Origin: an uncultured Lachnospiraceae bacterium
Lineage (GTDB): Bacteria > Bacillota > Clostridia > Lachnospirales > Lachnospiraceae
NCBI GenBank assembly: GCA_910585635.1
Contig: CAJUFE010000073.1
Span: 1-19,076, forward strand
Reading direction: 5' to 3'
DNA length: 19,076 nucleotides
Shown here: positions 7,449-14,969 of the stretch, piece by piece
Layout: the number at the start of each line of letters is the position of its first letter
Numbering within the stretch: the first letter of the stretch is position 1
Notes under the pieces: model-generated
Seen by the model: the letters and a program-made list of their open reading frames with translations, nothing else
What the model was told of the DNA's origin: nothing
The model's database searches: none
Program-made: the position numbers and the translations under genes

Positions 7449-8342
7449 ATGGACTTTATCCAGCTAGAGAACGCGGTCAAGATCTCCGAGGCCGAGAGCA
7501 TCAACCAGGCTTCTATGAACCTTTATCTGACCCAATCTGCCTTGAACCAGCAGCTCCTGCGCCTGGAAAAGGAATTTGGCGTCAAGCTTTTTCAACGCTC
7601 AAAAGCCGGCGTTTCCCCTACGGAAGCCGGCATCGTGTTTTTGGGATATGCAAGAAAGATCTTAGATATGAAACGAGAGCTCAGCGCGGTCATGAGCGAC
7701 TTTTCCGGCTATAAGACCGGCACGATCAAGATCGGCCTGCCCACGGTCCGGGGCTATGAGCTGTTCACCCATGTATTCCCGGCCTTTTATGAACGCTATC
7801 CCCTGATCAAGCTGGAGCCTTTAGAGCTCTCTGTCCGGCGGCAAAAGCTCTTACTCTCCCGGGGTGATATCGACCTGGCCTTCATGACCGTCGGACCCGG
7901 GGACCGGTCCGATGACATCTTCCTCCCGATCAAGGAGGAGGAGATCTTCCTGGTGGTCCCGGCCTCCGACCCAGTGGTCCAGGCCTGCCCTGGCGAGGAG
8001 ATCGATCTGCCGCTCTTAAAAGAAAAGAAATTTGTCCTCATCTACAAGGACTCCACTTTGCGGCGTTTTTCGGACCGCTTTTTCGCGGAAGCCGGCTTTA
8101 TCCCCGATATCCTCCTAGAGACCTCCAACCACCAGACGATCGCAAACCTGGTGTCCAATGGCTATGCCTGTTCGGTGGTCCCCAGGATGTACATCAGCGA
8201 TCCGTCCAAGGTCCGGTTCTACCATCTCCCCGGCCGGCCTTCCTGGACGTTGTGCGCCGCGTACAAAAAAGGCTCCTACCTCTCCCAGCCTAAGAAGGAT
8301 CTGCTGGAGATGGTGGAGCAGTTTTGGAGGAGAGAACGGTAG
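7449..8342 (+). CDS. LysR-family transcriptional regulator
   Basis: A 297-residue LysR-type regulator of standard length. The winged helix-turn-helix covers residues 1-60 (AVKISEAESINQASMNLYL, TQSALNQQLLRLEKEFGVKLF), and the periplasmic-binding-like effector domain runs from about 90 (GTIKIGLPTV) to the end. AAGGAGG lies 8 bases before the ATG at 7449. It is transcribed divergently from the catabolic operon through overlapping promoters, the arrangement in which such regulators activate the neighbouring operon when a pathway intermediate binds and repress themselves. The effector is probably the transported acid or an intermediate; this is inference from position. Only 35 bp separate it from the convergent methyltransferase gene, and I see no clear terminator between them. 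Confidence 0.94.
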   Translation: MDFIQLENAVKISEAESINQASMNLYLTQSALNQQLLRLEKEFGVKLFQRSKAGVSPTEAGIVFLGYARKILDMKRELSAVMSDFSGYKTGTIKIGLPTVRGYELFTHVFPAFYERYPLIKLEPLELSVRRQKLLLSRGDIDLAFMTVGPGDRSDDIFLPIKEEEIFLVVPASDPVVQACPGEEIDLPLLKEKKFVLIYKDSTLRRFSDRFFAEAGFIPDILLETSNHQTIANLVSNGYACSVVPRMYISDPSKVRFYHLPGRPSWTLCAAYKKGSYLSQPKKDLLEMVEQFWRRER

Positions 8343-8377
8343 GGTATAGTGCAGGCTAGAAGGTCCGCACCCCAGCC

Positions 8378-9904
8378 TCACTCCCCCAGCAAAAGCTTCG
8401 CCAAGGTAGGTTCTACCTCCCAGAATGCCAAGAGCTTCCGGATCTCTTCCTCATTGTCCTTAGGCCTCCCCTGCCGCACGGCCCGGATGAGGATGTTCTT
8501 CGGAGTATGCTCCATATCGATGAACTCCAGCACCTGGGTCCGGTAGCCTGCATGCTCTAAAAGCTCCGCCCGGAGGCCGTCGGTATACAGCGCGGCGATC
8601 CGCTCTTTTAAGATGCCGTACCGGAGGATGGGCTCCATCAGCGCATTTTTCATCTGTTTGTTCCACTCGTGCTGGCAGCAGGGGACCGACAGGATCACCT
8701 TGGCCTTCCAGGCTACCGCCTTGGCCAGGGCATAGTCGGTGGCGGTGTCGCAGGCATGGAGGGTCACTACCATATCCACCTGGTCCACCCCCTCATAAGA
8801 GGCGATATCTCCGTGATAGAACTGCAGGTGGTCGAAGCCGTACTTCCGGCTTAAGGCATTGCAGTGGTCGATCACCTCCTGCTTTAGGTCCAGGCCGATC
8901 ACCCGGACCGGATAGCTTTTGATCAATGTCAGGTAATGGTACATGGCAAAGGTCAGATAGGATTTCCCGCAGCCAAAATCGATGATCACATTTTCCCGGT
9001 CTTTAGAGAGCTGGGGGAGGATATCCTCGATGAACTCCAGGAACCGGTTGATCTGCCGGAACTTGTCATACTTGGCCCGGACCACCTTGCCCGTCTCCGT
9101 CATCACGCCCAGGTCCCGGAGGAAGGGGACCGGATGGCTCTCCTGCAGGATGTAGGTTTTTTTCCTATTGTGCGCCAGCCGTTCCGCCAGCTGCAGCGAT
9201 CCTGTCGGTCGCATCCCCGCCGGCTGCATGGCTCCTGCCGATCTGGCCCTGATCTTTTCTGCCCCTGACGCCTGCACACCTCCCGCCGCTGGACCTGGGG
9301 CCGTCCTGCGCTTTTCCGGCTCTGACGCCTGCACGCCTCCGACCGCTGGACCTGGGGCTGTCCCGCGCTTTTCCGGTCCTGACGCCTGCTCGCCTCCGGC
9401 CGCTGGACCTAGGGCTGTCCCGCGCTTTTCCGGTCCTGACGCCTGCACGCCTCCGACCGCTGGATCTGGGGCCGTCCTGCACTTTTCCGGCCCTGACCCC
9501 TGCGCTCCTCCGGCTATCCGGGGGATCCCTGCCGCCCCCGCGTTCTCTCCGGCTCCTGCCCTCCGGGCCTTCGGCTTCCTTTTGACCGTGACCTTTCCCT
9601 TCCGGCTCACCAGCGCCTGGGCCCAGCCCTTCTCCGACCAGATCTCACACCGGCCAAAATCCTCCCGCAAAAGAGCTGTCAGCGCGGCAGCGGCCTCCCC
9701 GGCTGAAAGGTTCTTGTGGAACACCTGCTTCCCGATAAATTCCTCCATCTGAAAAACAAGCTGCCCCTTTAAGAGCAGCGGACGTACCTTGACCTTTTGA
9801 TGCTTTTCTTTATCCCTCGGATCGCTTAGCAGGAGCTGGAGCAGCTCCTCATCCAGATGATCTGCCAGGACCTGCTCCAACGCTCTTCTATCTTTTTCTT
9901 CCAT
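8378..9904 (-). CDS. Class I SAM-dependent methyltransferase with internal repeat insertion
   Basis: A 508-residue cytoplasmic protein. The C-terminal half is a Rossmann methyltransferase: motif I DFGCGKSYL at 309-317 for SAM, acidic DLK at 339-341, GDI near 366, LHACDTATD at 382-390 and PCCQHEW at 408-414. The LHACD and PCCQHE pattern matches the Methyltransf_32 type, whose substrates are mostly unknown. Residues 1-112 form an N-terminal domain seen in clostridial relatives. Between them, residues about 116-232 are a low-complexity insertion made of 19-residue repeats (GVQASGPEKRGTA), making the protein about 110 residues longer than expected. The start at 9904 has only a modest AAGGAT site. 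It is the last gene of the run ACT, UPF0210, histidine phosphatase, methyltransferase, 29 bp after the phosphatase. Function beyond methyl transfer unknown. Confidence 0.85.
   Translation of the reverse strand: MEEKDRRALEQVLADHLDEELLQLLLSDPRDKEKHQKVKVRPLLLKGQLVFQMEEFIGKQVFHKNLSAGEAAAALTALLREDFGRCEIWSEKGWAQALVSRKGKVTVKRKPKARRAGAGENAGAAGIPRIAGGAQGSGPEKCRTAPDPAVGGVQASGPEKRGTALGPAAGGEQASGPEKRGTAPGPAVGGVQASEPEKRRTAPGPAAGGVQASGAEKIRARSAGAMQPAGMRPTGSLQLAERLAHNRKKTYILQESHPVPFLRDLGVMTETGKVVRAKYDKFRQINRFLEFIEDILPQLSKDRENVIIDFGCGKSYLTFAMYHYLTLIKSYPVRVIGLDLKQEVIDHCNALSRKYGFDHLQFYHGDIASYEGVDQVDMVVTLHACDTATDYALAKAVAWKAKVILSVPCCQHEWNKQMKNALMEPILRYGILKERIAALYTDGLRAELLEHAGYRTQVLEFIDMEHTPKNILIRAVRQGRPKDNEEEIRKLLAFWEVEPTLAKLLLGE
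9254..9508 (-). repeat. 57-bp tandem repeat inside the methyltransferase gene
   Basis: Four full units and a partial one encode residues 133-217 as 19-residue repeats beginning GVQASGPEKRGTA and ending GPAAG. On the plus strand each contains GACGCCTGCACGCCTCC and CGCGCTTTTCCGG. The period of 57 preserves the reading frame. The insertion lies between the N-terminal domain and the methyltransferase domain, where a linker would be tolerated. Confidence 0.9.
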
Positions 9905-9933
9905 ATGATCCTTATATCCTATCTATTAAAAGT

Positions 9934-10590
9934 CTACTGTAACGGCGGCCCCTGCGGCTCCTCCACCCAGGCCTCCCGCAAAAGCTCCGGATAGACCGAA
10001 AGGTGGGCGTAGTCATTGAACCGCTCCAGAGTAAACTGTCTGCTGGCAGGATGCCATTCCAGCTCGGTGATGCTGCAATTCTCCAGCCTGGTCCCCAGCG
10101 TCCTCCATTTCGAAAGGTCCAGCCCCATATAGTGGGCCACCATACAGCGGATCACGCCGCCGTGGGTCACCACCGCCACCTTCTCATAACCGCTCTCCGC
10201 GATCTGGCGGAACACCGGGATCACCCGGCGCACCACATCCCCCGCGCTCTCCCCGCCGGGGTAGGGGATATCATATTCCATCTTTTTCTGTTCGATCTTA
10301 AAATCTGCAAACTGCACCGCGATCTGGGCATCGCTCAAGCCCTCCATCTCCCCAAAGGAGATCTCCTTGAGCTCCGGATACATATAATGCTCCACATTCC
10401 AATAATAATTGGCGATCTGGGCTGTCTGGATCGCCCTTTTTAAACCGCTGGAATAGACCACCTGGATCCCCTCCTGGGCCGTGCGCTGCCCCAAAAGGAC
10501 CGACTGCTGATAGCCGGCCTCGCTAAGATCCACATCCACATTGCACAGCTTGCTGCATTGACGCCCATGGCGGATCAAATATATCTTCAT
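9934..10590 (-). CDS. Histidine phosphatase family protein (phosphoglycerate mutase-like)
   Basis: A 218-residue cytoplasmic member of the histidine phosphatase superfamily. The phosphohistidine motif is LIRHG with Arg7 and His8; Arg52 (SSGLKRAIQTA), the acid in ELKEISFGEMEG (about 76-81) and His143 (VTHGG) complete the catalytic pocket. Such enzymes remove phosphate from small metabolites, and cobalamin-pathway or sugar phosphate phosphatases are common relatives; nothing here narrows the substrate. The start at 10590 is chosen because GGAGG lies 6 bases upstream and RHG must be near the N-terminus; the longer reading to 10665 overlaps UPF0210 and is rejected. It follows UPF0210 by 13 bp and precedes the methyltransferase, so it is in the same operon. 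Confidence 0.93.
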   Translation of the reverse strand: MKIYLIRHGRQCSKLCNVDVDLSEAGYQQSVLLGQRTAQEGIQVVYSSGLKRAIQTAQIANYYWNVEHYMYPELKEISFGEMEGLSDAQIAVQFADFKIEQKKMEYDIPYPGGESAGDVVRRVIPVFRQIAESGYEKVAVVTHGGVIRCMVAHYMGLDLSKWRTLGTRLENCSITELEWHPASRQFTLERFNDYAHLSVYPELLREAWVEEPQGPPLQ

Positions 10591-10603
10591 ACCCGCCCTC
10601 CGT

Positions 10604-11968
10604 CTAGTTTTTAAAGCTGTGGATCGGCGCAGGGATGCGCCCGCCTCTTGTGACAAAACGCTCACAGGAAAATGGGTTCACCGGCATGATCGGCCCGAAC
10701 CCTAAAAGCCCGCCGAACTCCACCGTATCCCCCACCGTTTTCCCGATGGCCGGGATCAGGCGGACCGCCGTGGTCTTCTGGTTCACCATGCCGATCGCCG
10801 CCTCATCCGCGATGATCCCCGCGATCGACGTGGCCGGGGTATCCCCCGGGATGGCGATCATATCCAGTCCCACCGAACAGACACAGGTCATGGCCTCCAG
10901 CTTCTCGATCGAGAGCGCCCCCGCGTTCACCGCGTCGATCATCCCCTGATCCTCGCTGACCGGGATGAAGGCCCCGCTAAGCCCCCCCACATAGGAGGAA
11001 GCCATCACGCCGCCCTTTTTCACCTGGTCGTTCAGCATAGCCAGGGCCGCCGTGGTCCCCGGCGCGCCTACCCGCTCCAGACCGATCTCCTGCAAGATCT
11101 CCGCCACACTGTCCCCCACCGCCGGGGTGGGCGCTAAGGACAGGTCGATGATGCCAAAAGGCACCCCCAGACGCTTAGAGGCCTCCTGGGCCACCAGCTG
11201 GCCGATCCGGGTGATCTTAAAGGCCGTCTTTTTGATCGTCTCGCACAGCTCCTCAAAATCCTTTCCTCTGGCGCCTTCCAGAGCCACCTTCACCACGCCG
11301 GGGCCGCTGACCCCCACATTGATCACCCCGTCCGCCTCGGTGACGCCGTGGAAGGCTCCCGCCATAAAGGGGTTGTCATCGGGGGCATTGCAGAAGACCA
11401 CCAGCTTCGTACAGCCAAAGGAGTCCCGCTCCTTAGTGGCCTCGGCGGTCTCCTTGATGATCCGCCCCATCAGCTCCACCGCGTCCATGTTCAGCCCGCA
11501 CTTGGTAGAGCCTACGTTCACCGAGCTGCAGACCCGCTCGGTCTGGGCCAATGCCTGGGGGATCGAGCAGATCAGGTCCTTCTCTGCTCTGGTCATCCCC
11601 TTGCTCACCAGGGCGGAATAGCCGCCGATAAAATTGACCCCCACCTCTTTAGCTGCCTTGTCCAAGGTCCTGGCGATCGTCACAAAATCCTCCGGACACC
11701 TGCAGGCTGACGCGCCCACCAGTGCGATCGGCGTGACCGAGATCCGCTTGTTCACGATCGGGATGCCGAAATCCCGCTCGATCGCCTGCCCTGTAGCCAC
11801 CAGATCCTTTGCCATCCCGGTGATCTTCTCATAGATCTTCTCATTGACCGCGCCAAGGTCGGGATCTGCGCAGTCCAACAGGCTGATGCCCATGGTGATG
11901 GTGCGCACATCCAGGTTCTCGTGCTCGATCATGGTGTTCGTCTCATTCACTTCATATATATTGATCAT
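10604..11968 (-). CDS. UPF0210 / PFL family protein (DUF711)
   Basis: A 454-residue protein of the UPF0210 (DUF711) family at the family's normal length, recognised by its N-terminus (MINIYEVNETNTMIEHENLD), the LLDCADPD motif, the Cys-containing SACRCPEDF segment, NVGSTKCGLN and the C-terminal GFGPIMPVNPFSCERFVTRG. The fold is related to the glycyl-radical PFL-like family, but the biochemical role is not known. The start at 11968 has GAGGG 7 bases upstream. The gene encoding the UPF0237 ACT-domain protein precedes it at 12454, a pairing that is strongly conserved in Firmicutes and suggests that the ACT protein senses a small molecule, perhaps an amino acid, for this partner. No odd features or repeat insertions are present here, unlike several neighbours. 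Confidence 0.94.
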   Translation of the reverse strand: MINIYEVNETNTMIEHENLDVRTITMGISLLDCADPDLGAVNEKIYEKITGMAKDLVATGQAIERDFGIPIVNKRISVTPIALVGASACRCPEDFVTIARTLDKAAKEVGVNFIGGYSALVSKGMTRAEKDLICSIPQALAQTERVCSSVNVGSTKCGLNMDAVELMGRIIKETAEATKERDSFGCTKLVVFCNAPDDNPFMAGAFHGVTEADGVINVGVSGPGVVKVALEGARGKDFEELCETIKKTAFKITRIGQLVAQEASKRLGVPFGIIDLSLAPTPAVGDSVAEILQEIGLERVGAPGTTAALAMLNDQVKKGGVMASSYVGGLSGAFIPVSEDQGMIDAVNAGALSIEKLEAMTCVCSVGLDMIAIPGDTPATSIAGIIADEAAIGMVNQKTTAVRLIPAIGKTVGDTVEFGGLLGFGPIMPVNPFSCERFVTRGGRIPAPIHSFKN

Positions 11969-12181
11969 ATCTGCCCTCTCGCTCGTTCATCTGTTGGTCT
12001 TCGCCCATGTATCCCTGTCAGGGCCGGACTTTGCTCATGTATCCTTGTCCGTCCGCCGCCTGTCTCCTGTGCTGACACGGCTCTTTTTCCACTGCCAAAA
12101 GCAGGGTCTCTTTTTCGGCACATACATAACGCGATACCGATGGCCGTCATGTCGATCCCATGTCATACACAATGCTGGGCG
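11969..12181. repeat. Spacer with degenerate repeat words
   Basis: A 213-bp gap between the ACT and UPF0210 genes, unusually long for this normally tight pair. It holds duplicated words (GCCCATGTATCCCTGTC at about 12003 and GCTCATGTATCCTTGTC at about 12034, 31 bp apart). I see no gene. The last bases hold the UPF0210 ribosome binding site. Confidence 0.5.
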
Positions 12182-12454
12182 CTATATCCGGTGCATCCTG
12201 GTAAAGATCTCTTCTCTCTGGCATTTAATCCTGACACCGATCTCCTGTCCGATCTTTTCCAGCCCGCCGGACAGCTCCTCAAAGGGCTTCGTCGAACCGG
12301 CGATATCGGCGATCATCATCATGTTAAAATAGTCCTGCACGATCGTCTGGGAGATGTCCAGGATGTTCACGCCTGTCTCCGCCAGGTAGGTGCATACCTT
12401 TGCGATGATCCCTACTGTATCTTTTCCCACTACGGTAATGATGATCTTATCCAT
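12182..12454 (-). CDS. ACT domain-containing protein, UPF0237 family
   Basis: A 90-residue protein consisting of a single ACT domain: IITVVGKDTVGIIAKVCTYL for the first strand and helix, then ETGVNILDISQTIV and FNMMMIADIAG. It is the length and pattern of UPF0237, related to the regulatory half of GcvR. ACT domains dimerise and bind amino acids or other small ligands. AAGGAG lies upstream of the ATG at 12454. It is the first gene of the operon with UPF0210, the histidine phosphatase and the methyltransferase. No DNA-binding domain is present, so it probably acts by protein contact; this is inference. Confidence 0.93.
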   Translation of the reverse strand: MDKIIITVVGKDTVGIIAKVCTYLAETGVNILDISQTIVQDYFNMMMIADIAGSTKPFEELSGGLEKIGQEIGVRIKCQREEIFTRMHRI

Positions 12455-12561
12455 GCTCCTGCTCCTTATCCTTTCATCACGGGCCGCTATCCGGCCGCCT
12501 TCTTTATCGATCCTTTACCTATTATCTTATCCTTTATCCATCCCATACACACTCGTCGATG

Positions 12562-12745
12562 TCATCCGCCTCCCACACGGGCTTTCATCTGCCTCCCACA
12601 TGGGCTTTCATCCGCCTCCCGCATGGGCTCTCATCTGCCTCCCGCATGGGCTTTCATCTGCCTCCCACATGGGCTTTCACCTGCCTCCCGCATGGGCTTC
12701 CATCTGCCTCCCGCATGGGCTTTCATCTGCCTCCCACATGGACCT
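12562..12745. repeat. 23-bp tandem repeat array, eight units
   Basis: Eight adjacent copies of a 23-bp unit, read on the plus strand as GGGCTTTCATCTGCCTCCC followed by RCAT (R is A or G). Units differ by single substitutions (ACAT/GCAT, CATCTG/CATCCG/CACCTG). There are no spacers, so it is not a CRISPR. It lies in the 458-bp gap between the metallo-hydrolase and the ACT gene; the period is not a multiple of three and no gene crosses it. The rest of the gap holds a hairpin at 12855-12888 and no gene I can support. Confidence 0.9.
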
Positions 12746-12854
12746 CCATGCACCCGGCGGCAGATCTCAACACATCTGACAAGGATCTATGCCAAAACCC
12801 CACACGCCTGGCGGCATGCGTACCGTCGATCTGGCAAACGGATCTTGCATACCA

Positions 12855-12888
12855 GAAGGCAGGACCATCTGTCGGAGGCCCTGCCTTC
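12855..12888 (-). terminator. Hairpin after the metallo-hydrolase gene, possible terminator
   Basis: Perfect 9-bp arms GAAGGCAGG (12855-12863) and CCTGCCTTC (12880-12888) with a 16-base loop lie 24 bp beyond the stop codon of the WalJ-like gene. No T run follows on the minus strand, so intrinsic termination would be weak; mRNA end protection is an alternative. Confidence 0.4.
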
Positions 12889-12912
12889 CGCGTTCTGCCT
12901 CGCTCTGTCCGC

Positions 12913-13722
12913 TCAGACCGTCACGATCTCCGACATCCTGTCCCGGCCTGCCACCGCGATCGAAAAATCCTTGGCGCCGTAGGGGTTATCCCCCTGGGCG
13001 ATCTCCAGACAGACCGTCTCGTAGGCCAGCTCCTCATAATTATTCTCTTTGCTCAGATGGCCCAAAAAGATCTTCTTCAGCCCGTCGTGGAGGATACAGC
13101 TCAAGAGCCTACCGCAGGCCTCATTAGACAGATGCCCATGATCCCCCAGGATCCTCCGCTTCAAAAAATACGGATATGGACCAGCCTCCAGCATCCGCAC
13201 GTCGTGGTTCGATTCCAGCAGCAGGGCGTCCAGACCCAGCAGATGGTCGATGATATATTGATCAAAATGCCCCATATCCGTGGCCACCGCCACCGACTTC
13301 CTCCCGCACTGTACCCGGTAGGCCACCGGGTCCGCCGCGTCGTGGTCGATCCGGAAGGGCTTTACGGTAAGCTCCCCTACGGTCACGTCCACATCCGGCA
13401 GGACCGGGCGCAAAAGCTCCCGTGGATACGCTCCTGCCGACTTATCGGGCACGATCGCCTCCGCCACCGCCTCTAATGTGTCCTTTGTCCCGAAGATGGG
13501 GACCGGATGCTTTCTGGCAAACACCCCAAGGCCTTTGATATGGTCGGAATGCTCATGGGTGATGAAGATGCCGTCCAGCTCGCTCCCCTTCACCCCGATC
13601 TCGTTCAGCCCCTGCTCGATCCGCTTATTGCTGATCCCCCCATCGATCAGGATGTGGGTCCGCTCCGAACCGATATAGATACAGTTGCCGCTGCTGCCGC
13701 TGGCGATGCTCACAAATCTCAT
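12913..13722 (-). CDS. walJ: WalJ/YycJ-like metallo-beta-lactamase fold hydrolase
   Basis: A 269-residue cytoplasmic MBL-fold protein. The family signature opening is present (MRFVSIASGSSGNC), then the metal-binding THEHSDH at 55-61, DHDAAD near 125, VATDMGHFD near 146-154, LLESNHD near 168 and GHLSKENN near 219. This matches YycJ/WalJ of Firmicutes, a two-metal nuclease-like enzyme with 5'-3' exonuclease activity on DNA, often found in the walKR region but not here. The start at 13722 is fixed by the conserved N-terminus; the ribosome binding site is weak (AAGG adjacent, AGGG further out). It stands alone, with the HD gene 245 bp upstream and a repeat-filled gap downstream. Confidence 0.9.
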   Translation of the reverse strand: MRFVSIASGSSGNCIYIGSERTHILIDGGISNKRIEQGLNEIGVKGSELDGIFITHEHSDHIKGLGVFARKHPVPIFGTKDTLEAVAEAIVPDKSAGAYPRELLRPVLPDVDVTVGELTVKPFRIDHDAADPVAYRVQCGRKSVAVATDMGHFDQYIIDHLLGLDALLLESNHDVRMLEAGPYPYFLKRRILGDHGHLSNEACGRLLSCILHDGLKKIFLGHLSKENNYEELAYETVCLEIAQGDNPYGAKDFSIAVAGRDRMSEIVTV

Positions 13723-13852
13723 CCTTATATCCCTGCCCTCTGACCATCGATCTTCTGTAACTCGTCGTAAACTGATGACCTGATCATCCTACCATAAGAT
13801 ACCTGTATTTGCAAGAGTAAACGGGTGCGATCCGGTGCATTTTTCATTAAAA

Positions 13853-13947
13853 GGGTAACCGTTCAGATACCCTGGACAGTTACCCAAAAGTGTTCAGCTA
13901 TGCGTTGTCATGATCGTGTCTATATATCGTCTTTTGGACAACGCATA
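13853..13947. repeat. Compound palindromic element between HD and WalJ genes
   Basis: Two hairpins lie close together. The first (13853-13885) has 14-base arms GGGTAACCGTTCAG and CTGGACAGTTACCC around a 5-base loop with one mismatch and one G-T pair. The second has perfect 11-base arms TATGCGTTGTC (13899-13909) and GACAACGCATA (13937-13947) with 27 bases between. No gene fits this 245-bp gap. The word AACCGTTCAGAT from the first hairpin recurs at 18511, which points to a dispersed repeat. Confidence 0.65.
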
Positions 13948-13967
13948 AAACAGATCCATCCGCAGCC

Positions 13968-14432
13968 TCATCCCATCCCGACACTGCCGCAAAGCTTATC
14001 GAACCGTGCCCGCTCCTTCTCCTTCACCGGCTTAGACGGGTCGTTCATGCAGTGGTGGAGGACATCCGCGTCCTTTAGGACCTCATCCATGGGACTGTCC
14101 TTTGCCAGCTTGTCATCGTGATGGTAGATCGCCGAACAGATCATATCCGTCTCCGCTCCATCGGTCAGCTCCAGCCGGTCCAGGATCTCCCTCGCCAGCT
14201 GGGCGCCTTTGTGGGCGTGGTCGTCGTAGGATCCGGTCTTGTAGGCATGGAGGTCGTGGAGCATGGCCGCCATGGCCGCGATCTCCGGATCCAGCCCCCG
14301 CTTCTTCGCGATCATCACCGCCGCCAGCGATACCCCATACAGATGGGCGATCGCGCCGGTGCGCCCCGCCGTATCCTCCATCTTCTCCAATTCAGCATCC
14401 ACATAGCGTCGGAGCTCTTTTAATCTTCCCAT
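13968..14432 (-). CDS. HD-domain phosphohydrolase
   Basis: A 154-residue cytoplasmic HD-domain protein. The metal ligand pattern is present: His30 (AIAHLYGVS), His59-Asp60 (MLHDLHAYKTGSYDDH), His104/His105 (AIYHHDD) and Asp121/Asp123 (DADVLHH). Family members hydrolyse phosphates from nucleotides or similar compounds; this short form has no additional domain to identify a substrate. The start at 14432 follows AGAGGA. It is transcribed alone, with a 68-bp repeat array upstream and the palindromic element downstream. Confidence 0.9.
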   Translation of the reverse strand: MGRLKELRRYVDAELEKMEDTAGRTGAIAHLYGVSLAAVMIAKKRGLDPEIAAMAAMLHDLHAYKTGSYDDHAHKGAQLAREILDRLELTDGAETDMICSAIYHHDDKLAKDSPMDEVLKDADVLHHCMNDPSKPVKEKERARFDKLCGSVGMG

Positions 14433-14493
14433 TTTGGTCCTCTTCCCTTTCTTTCCGCTTTGCCGATCATCTGGGGCATAAACGGAACAGTCT

Positions 14494-14679
14494 CGTTGCT
14501 TACTGGCCCTTGCGGGCTGCTGACTTTTATGTCCTGCCAGTCTTCGCGGTGTGCTGGCTTTCGTTGCTTGCTGGCCCTTGCGGGCTGCTGACTTTTATGC
14601 CCTGCCAGTCTTCGCAGTGTGCTGGCTTTCGTTGCTTGCTGGTCATCGCTGCCCGTTGACCGTCTCTGCCAGTCGATCC
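14494..14679. repeat. 68-bp tandem repeat array
   Basis: Two full units (14494-14561 and 14562-14629) and a third, diverged partial unit to about 14679. Each starts CGTTGCTTGCTGGCCCTTGC, continues with GGGCTGCTGACTTTTATG and ends TGTGCTGGCTTT. The first two units differ at only a few positions. It lies upstream of the HD gene; the period is not a multiple of three. An open frame across it has no ribosome binding site or family resemblance and is not called a gene. Confidence 0.88.
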
Positions 14680-14925
14680 TCCACTTGGTTCTAGTATAGC
14701 ATTTTCGTCTATCTGATACAATATCCCAAAATGCGCTGGCAACATCCCATGGTCTATGGTATACAATAAAAGGATATTATTTTGGCCAAAACCTCTGATC
14801 ATGTTAAAAAAGGATAATATATTGATCTTTTTATAGGTCAGAAAAGGGCCAAGATGTTCGATCGGACCGTATTGGATCGGCTGTAGTATCCAGGAGAGAT
14901 CGCCAAAGATATCGCCACACGTGAA
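14679..14925 (+). pseudogene. Dead duplicate of the hipB promoter and 5' end
   Basis: These 247 bp align without gaps to 16645-16891, the promoter region and first codons of intact hipB. The -35 and -10 equivalents are CTGGCA (14736-14741) and TATACA (14760-14765). The coding part starts at ATG 14854 and reads MFDRTVLDRL, but codon 11 is TAG where intact hipB has CAG. Homology ends at 14925 after ATRE, and no hipA follows. It is therefore a broken remnant of a second hipBA operon. The strand, start position and operator-like palindromes match the intact copy. Confidence 0.88.
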
Positions 14926-14969
14926 GCTTGCTTTTATCGCTTTATTTTATCGCTTTATCTCCCCAACAG

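Noticed and set aside
12562..12745. CRISPR array
   Set aside because: The 23-bp units are directly adjacent, with no unique spacers and no cas gene nearby.
11921..13476. Two long plus-strand reading frames (353 and 305 codons) across the gap and repeats
   Set aside because: They run antisense to the ACT and WalJ-like genes and are kept open by the repeat array; they have no domain resemblance or ribosome binding site.
14854..14925. Second working antitoxin gene
   Set aside because: Codon 11 is TAG and the homology ends before the helix-turn-helix.
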